Positions 62,755-64,000 of a DNA stretch of 64,000 nucleotides are shown here, piece after piece; within the stretch, counting starts at the first letter, position 1, and the number at the start of each line of letters is the position of its first letter. Position numbers and translations under genes: made by a program. Origin of the DNA: Flavobacteriales bacterium (GTDB lineage: Bacteria; Bacteroidota; Bacteroidia; Flavobacteriales_E; Vicingaceae); NCBI GenBank assembly GCA_020853105.1, contig JADYZM010000056.1, forward strand, positions 1 through 64,000, written 5' to 3'. Under the pieces are notes generated by a model. That model was not told the DNA's origin and did no database searches. It saw only the letters and a program-made list of their open reading frames with translations.

Positions 62755-63906
62755 TTATTTTAAATAATCTGCATTTTTTACAATAATGTCTTTTGTCATT
62801 CCTTTGAGCACATTGCCGGCTTGAATTATCAAATCCGGTGATGGAGGAAAAGGAACGGGTTGAGACTGCAATTCTTTTTGAGATTGTGGGCTTAGTGCAT
62901 TAATATCACCATTTGCCATTGCATAAAAATTTTCAAACAGTGCATCTGAGGTTATAGGCTCTGATTTCATCAACTTGTTGCTGATGTTATCGTAGTAATT
63001 TATTTTACCTGAAATTCGGGCGGTTTTTCGTTGGTGAACTCGTTTCAAAGCACAGGTTATGGTTTTGTATTTGGGTACTTTTATGTCGTTTCCGAGTGAG
63101 TCTTTTTTTACATTTCCGTTGGCATCTAATACGTAATCAAACCCATCTTGAATTCGTTTGCTCTCTTGTGTAACAGCTTCTTTTACTTCTTCGGGAGAAA
63201 CCAAAATATCGGTCATGGATAAAATAATTGAATAGTGGTAGGTTCTTGATGAATCAACTGAATTATCATAGTTTAACCAACCTTTGTCTAAATCATCAAT
63301 AATAATGGATTGAAGTTCTTCCATCAATGTTTTTGGAGCCACAACTTTTGATTTATCCTCTATTGTAAAAAATACATTTGTTGTTCCTTTGAATCGTGAT
63401 TCGTTTATTTTATCATCAACATCTTTGAAGTTTGGCAAGTAATTTTTAGCATCTGTAAATAGCTGATACGCTTCTCTGGCAGCCATTTTGTCGTTTTTAT
63501 TTAACAGTTGAGTTCCTTTTGCGTAGGCATAATCGGCAGCTTTGGTTTTTGCGTTGTCTATTTCTGAATAAAAATCGCGATCTTCAAAAACTATTCCTAC
63601 TGGTGGTAGTGATTTTGCCAGTTCCTGACGACGATTCATGCGAACATAAATGGTGTATATTGTACCCCAGTTTGCAGGGTCGCCGGCACCTTTTAATCTG
63701 TTAACTTCAGCATTATCTTTTGTATAAGCCATTTTATAGGCATCATTAAAAACATCTACCTCTTCGTATTTACTCGGGTCTTTTTTTATTTTTTTGGCAG
63801 AAATCTCCATAGCCGAATCGTAATCGCCTTTTTCATATTTTTTGGAAGAAGATGCACACGCAACTAAGAATACAGTAACAATTGTGCTTATGATAAGATT
63901 TTTCAT
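62755..63906 (-). CDS. Lipoprotein of unknown function
   Basis: A 383-residue protein with a lipoprotein signal (IVTVFLVACASSSK, Cys about 17) and then GDYDSAMEISAKKIKKDPSKYEEVDVFND, a TPR-like helical start. Helical repeats continue to about 170, followed by a segment with TNVFFTIEDKSKVVAPKTLMEELQSIIIDDL and later strands (RISGKINYYDNISNKLMKSEPI). No catalytic motif is recognised. Likely attached to a periplasmic face of a membrane. I recall similar TPR-plus-domain lipoproteins in Bacteroidota, but none with a proven function. The 94-nt sequence to the window end has no gene. Confidence 0.7.
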   Translation of the reverse strand: MKNLIISTIVTVFLVACASSSKKYEKGDYDSAMEISAKKIKKDPSKYEEVDVFNDAYKMAYTKDNAEVNRLKGAGDPANWGTIYTIYVRMNRRQELAKSLPPVGIVFEDRDFYSEIDNAKTKAADYAYAKGTQLLNKNDKMAAREAYQLFTDAKNYLPNFKDVDDKINESRFKGTTNVFFTIEDKSKVVAPKTLMEELQSIIIDDLDKGWLNYDNSVDSSRTYHYSIILSMTDILVSPEEVKEAVTQESKRIQDGFDYVLDANGNVKKDSLGNDIKVPKYKTITCALKRVHQRKTARISGKINYYDNISNKLMKSEPITSDALFENFYAMANGDINALSPQSQKELQSQPVPFPPSPDLIIQAGNVLKGMTKDIIVKNADYLK

Positions 63907-64000
63907 AACAGTGATTTCTGAAAATAATTACAAAACTTGTTCCAAATATAGTGAAAACAATAAAAATGGAAAATAAAACAGAATTATCGAATTAATGTTA

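Noticed and set aside
1-64000. Possible tRNA, rRNA or riboswitch
   Set aside because: No cloverleaf, GC-rich RNA gene or recognisable riboswitch core was found by eye; a covariance-model search would be decisive.

Overview
The window is chromosomal DNA of a Bacteroidota bacterium, most likely Flavobacteriales or a close relative. The reasons are its AT-rich sequence (roughly one third G+C by eye), promoters of the TTTG / TAnnTTTG type, weak Shine-Dalgarno signals, several probable TTG starts, and a secreted protein with a C-terminal type IX secretion (T9SS) sorting domain. Families typical of the phylum are also present: DUF4270, DUF4271, a CusA-TolC fusion and TPR-SpoIIE phosphatases. No rRNA, tRNA, CRISPR array, phage or transposase gene was recognised.

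Layout. 1-5468 (minus strand): peptidyl-prolyl isomerase, pheS, a TPR histidine kinase with its NarL-type regulator, a DUF4271 membrane protein and the start of hemD. 5557-18671: housekeeping genes packed tightly on both strands (cvpA, 5-formyl-THF cyclo-ligase, recQ, arabinose-5-phosphate isomerase, RNase R, a TPR-SpoIIE phosphatase, glmS, DUF4270), ending with a short GT5 glycogen-synthase-like gene at 19505. 19506-29498: an accessory block of about 10 kb. 29499-43220: panC-panD-flippase-like gene, recJ, an outer-membrane barrel plus a large TPR protein, an FtsE-type ATPase, two glycosyltransferases, ddl and a small barrel. 43276-49408: an acetyltransferase and a heavy-metal RND efflux set. 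49427-63906: AIM24, TerC, methyltransferase, UspA, acyl-CoA carboxylase, marC, rnhA, two tandem TPR-SpoIIE phosphatases, metF, lepA and a lipoprotein.

The most interesting part is the accessory block. It encodes a LytS-like sensor kinase with a predicted beta-propeller sensor (19844) and its LytTR response regulator (22821). A T9SS-type secreted protein with ten tandem 31-residue YD-like repeats follows (23678), then an AAA/DUF4143 ATPase on the opposite strand and a two-gene operon for a glycine-rich secreted protein and a partner (26594, 27945). An identical-architecture element lies upstream of the regulator, the repeat protein and the glycine-rich operon: two ACC(A/G)TTGCT half-sites 21 bp apart, then exactly 33 nt, then a -7-like box ending in TTG. 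Paired 9-bp direct repeats with a 12-bp spacer are the known binding geometry of LytTR proteins. The simplest reading is a self-contained, autoregulated envelope-sensing circuit controlling surface or secreted proteins. This is an inference from sequence, but it makes specific predictions.
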